From: Ruegeria atlantica
GTDB taxonomy: Bacteria; Pseudomonadota; Alphaproteobacteria; Rhodobacterales; Rhodobacteraceae
Length of the DNA: 64,000 nucleotides
Assembly: GCF_013032505.1 (NCBI RefSeq)
Contig: NZ_WQCG01000001.1
Location: forward strand, 682,001-746,000
Direction: 5' to 3'
In this document: positions 62,276 through 64,000 of the stretch, in pieces
Numbering within the stretch: position 1 is the stretch's first letter
Layout of the letters: the number at the start of each line of letters is the position of its first letter
Made by a program: the position numbers and the translations under genes
The notes under the pieces: generated by a model
What the model saw: the letters and a program-made list of their open reading frames with translations, nothing else
Told to the model about the DNA's origin: nothing
The model's database searches: none

Positions 62276-64000
62276 ATGAAAATGCGCGTATTTAAGTGCA
62301 ACACCAAGAATTATAAGAATGCAGCCGCGGTTGCTCGTCGATTTTCACGCGACGAGGAAGGTGGCGCATTCATTATCTTCGTTGTGGTTGGTTTTTTGCT
62401 CATATTTGCGACGGCAGGTATTGGCGTTGATATTATGAACTTTGAACGCGACAGAGCGAGCCTACAGGGTACGCTGGACCGCGCCGTTCTTGCCGCAGCC
62501 AACGTGAAACAAAAACTACCTCCTTCGGACGTAGTTAAGTCTTACATTGAGAAGTCCGACGTCCACGGCAAGCTTATCGGCGAACCCGAAGTAGAAGACG
62601 ATCCTCGCGCCGGGGCGAGAAAAGTTACCGCGAATGCGGCGGTCGACGTCAAAACGCACTTCATGTGGTTTTTTGGGTATCCGTCGCTAACCGCTTCGGT
62701 CACAAGCGTCGCGGAAGAGGCCATTGGAGCGATCGAAATCGCGATGGTTCTGGATATTTCCGGCTCAATGAGCTGGGATTCCGCGACGGAAGACAAAACA
62801 AAAATGGAAGCCCTTCAGGACGCCGCCACCCAGTTCGTGACAACGATGTACGAGAAAGAGAACCCGGACAAGATTTCGATCTCGATCATTCCGTACAACA
62901 ACCAAGTGAATGCCGGTGAAAATATCCTGAGCAACATGCCGGGCGTAACGACCGAACATGATTATTCACACTGCGTTGACTTTGTTGATAGTGATTTCAA
63001 GGAAAACGCGATTAATCCGAACCAAGTTCTCAATCGAACGGCGCACTTCGATCGCAGAAACTATAATGACGACTATGAAGATGAAAGACACTACGTCTCG
63101 CGTTCGGTCTGCACCACCAGAGCGGGCAGCGAAATTACGGCAATGACGAATATTGTTTCCGACTTGCACGATCAGATCGCAGCAATGTCGCCGGGCGGAA
63201 ACACGTCGATTGATATTGGCGTGAAATGGGCTGCTGCGCTGCTGGATCCTCAATTCCAGCCAGTCATAAACAAACTTTCAAAGCAGAACGTCGATCCTGA
63301 TTCCGTGGATCCGGATACGGGTCTGGACATCTCCACGGGCCTGTCACCCCAGAAAATTGTTCCGGCGGTGTTTGACAACCGTCCGATGAAATACGAGGCG
63401 AACGTTAAAAAGATCATGATCGTCATGACCGATGGCGAAAACACCGAAAACTGGATTCTGAACGAGGCATACCGCGATGGAGCTTCGGATGTTTGGTACA
63501 ACCCCAATTATGAGCAAGAAGTCACAAATTGCTGGTATAACAGGTGGGGTCAACGCCGCTGTGAGACCAACAGGTACACCGGCGAATACAGCGTCCGCAC
63601 CACGGCCCCTGACGTCACGCCACCAGAGTATTACTGGACCAGACAAGAACTGGCAGGTCAGTCCGAGCCCTTTGGCGGCGAAGCGGATGATCAATCAGTG
63701 CGCCTGACCTACCCGCAACTGTGGAACCGCGTCACTTTGGACTGGAATGCAGAATATAACTACGCTTGGCAGTCCAACCACAATCAAACTTGGTATGACA
63801 ACGCATTCACCACAGTTTATCGATCCGAAAAAGACACCCGTCTTTCTGATATCTGCAGCGAGGTCAAGGGTAAGGACATTGATGTTTATGGCATTGCGTT
63901 TGAAGCACCCGCTGTGGGCGTTACCGCAATCGATAATTGTTCAAGCGGCGCAGGGTTCTTTTACGAAGTCAAAAAGAGTGGCGGCCTCGGAGAAAGCGAA
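62276..64000 (+). CDS. Tad-type pilus assembly protein with VWA domain (TadG-like), partial
   Basis: The frame runs from ATG 62276 to the window edge: 575 codons without a stop. A basic cytoplasmic N-terminus is followed by a TadE-like transmembrane helix (about 31-52, GGAFIIFVVVGFLLIFATAG) and the GVDIMNFERDRASLQGTLDRAVLAAAN segment of TadE/TadG proteins. A von Willebrand A domain follows with an intact MIDAS: DISGSMS (160-166) and a later VMTDGEN (383-389). A long Tyr/Trp/Asn-rich insert (about 400-510) separates this from the last visible VWA strand (GKDIDVYGIAFEA). The domain should be periplasmic and bind a divalent cation. The C-terminus is not seen. Confidence 0.88.
   Translation, partial: MKMRVFKCNTKNYKNAAAVARRFSRDEEGGAFIIFVVVGFLLIFATAGIGVDIMNFERDRASLQGTLDRAVLAAANVKQKLPPSDVVKSYIEKSDVHGKLIGEPEVEDDPRAGARKVTANAAVDVKTHFMWFFGYPSLTASVTSVAEEAIGAIEIAMVLDISGSMSWDSATEDKTKMEALQDAATQFVTTMYEKENPDKISISIIPYNNQVNAGENILSNMPGVTTEHDYSHCVDFVDSDFKENAINPNQVLNRTAHFDRRNYNDDYEDERHYVSRSVCTTRAGSEITAMTNIVSDLHDQIAAMSPGGNTSIDIGVKWAAALLDPQFQPVINKLSKQNVDPDSVDPDTGLDISTGLSPQKIVPAVFDNRPMKYEANVKKIMIVMTDGENTENWILNEAYRDGASDVWYNPNYEQEVTNCWYNRWGQRRCETNRYTGEYSVRTTAPDVTPPEYYWTRQELAGQSEPFGGEADDQSVRLTYPQLWNRVTLDWNAEYNYAWQSNHNQTWYDNAFTTVYRSEKDTRLSDICSEVKGKDIDVYGIAFEAPAVGVTAIDNCSSGAGFFYEVKKSGGLGESE

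Overview
The window is a chromosomal segment from an alphaproteobacterium, most likely a member of the Rhodobacterales (Roseobacter group). The evidence is the gene content and several lineage marks. These are a SAM-II riboswitch in front of metZ, a tRNA-His without the G-1 residue and with A73, an alphaproteobacterial LexA box (GTTC-N7-GTTC) in front of mmcB, a ferredoxin VI-type fdxE, a stand-alone Hint-domain protein, and a RibB whose GTP cyclohydrolase II half has lost its zinc cysteines. No insertion sequence, phage, CRISPR array or rRNA gene was found. Genes are densely packed, with many 1- to 4-base stop/start overlaps.

Layout. 1-5.7 kb: Lys/Ala/Pro-rich small protein (cut by the window edge), folE2, riboswitch-controlled metZ, a glutathione S-transferase, a Hint-domain protein and a remnant of dnaE2. 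5.7-14.5 kb: fdxE with a coupled FG-GAP protein, purD, xseA, a secreted protein, a YhhN protein, ftsY, a DMT transporter, yciB and a Crp-type regulator. 14.7-25.4 kb: htrA and hflK-hflC-DUF2065, gor, rpiA, a second GST joined to sdaA, a GFA protein, a DMT transporter and thiamine pyrophosphokinase. 25.5-36.1 kb: a long acidic protein, purA-DUF2842, a cobalt-type nitrile hydratase operon (nthA-nthB-accessory), secG, pyrG, a bacterioferritin-like protein, a PEP-mutase-family protein and a TerB-TerB-PhnD-like operon. 36.2-39.7 kb: a polar amino acid ABC transporter and tRNA-His. 39.7-43.2 kb: GNAT, a small acidic protein, mmcB, an ArsR/SRPBCC pair under twin operators, and an orphan LuxR regulator.

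43.3-52.4 kb: a riboflavin cluster nrdR-ribD ... ribE-ribB-ribH-nusB on the minus strand, interrupted by a plus-strand capsule export/initiation cassette (kpsS, Wza/KpsD-like lipoprotein, kpsC). 52.5-55.9 kb: YjbQ, a secreted protein, a DUF4166/DCC pair and an AraC regulator. 55.9-62 kb: rpoD and dnaG, a secreted protein and glutamate dehydrogenase. The right edge cuts a Tad-type VWA pilus-assembly protein.

Most of the window is housekeeping: purine, pyrimidine, folate, riboflavin and methionine synthesis, replication, secretion and glutathione metabolism. I found no clear new defence or mobile system. The items most worth checking are the TerB-TerB-PhnD operon, a permease that seems to start at AUU, the twin-operator ArsR/SRPBCC unit, the kps cassette inside the riboflavin operon, and the mmcB SOS box seen together with a decayed dnaE2.
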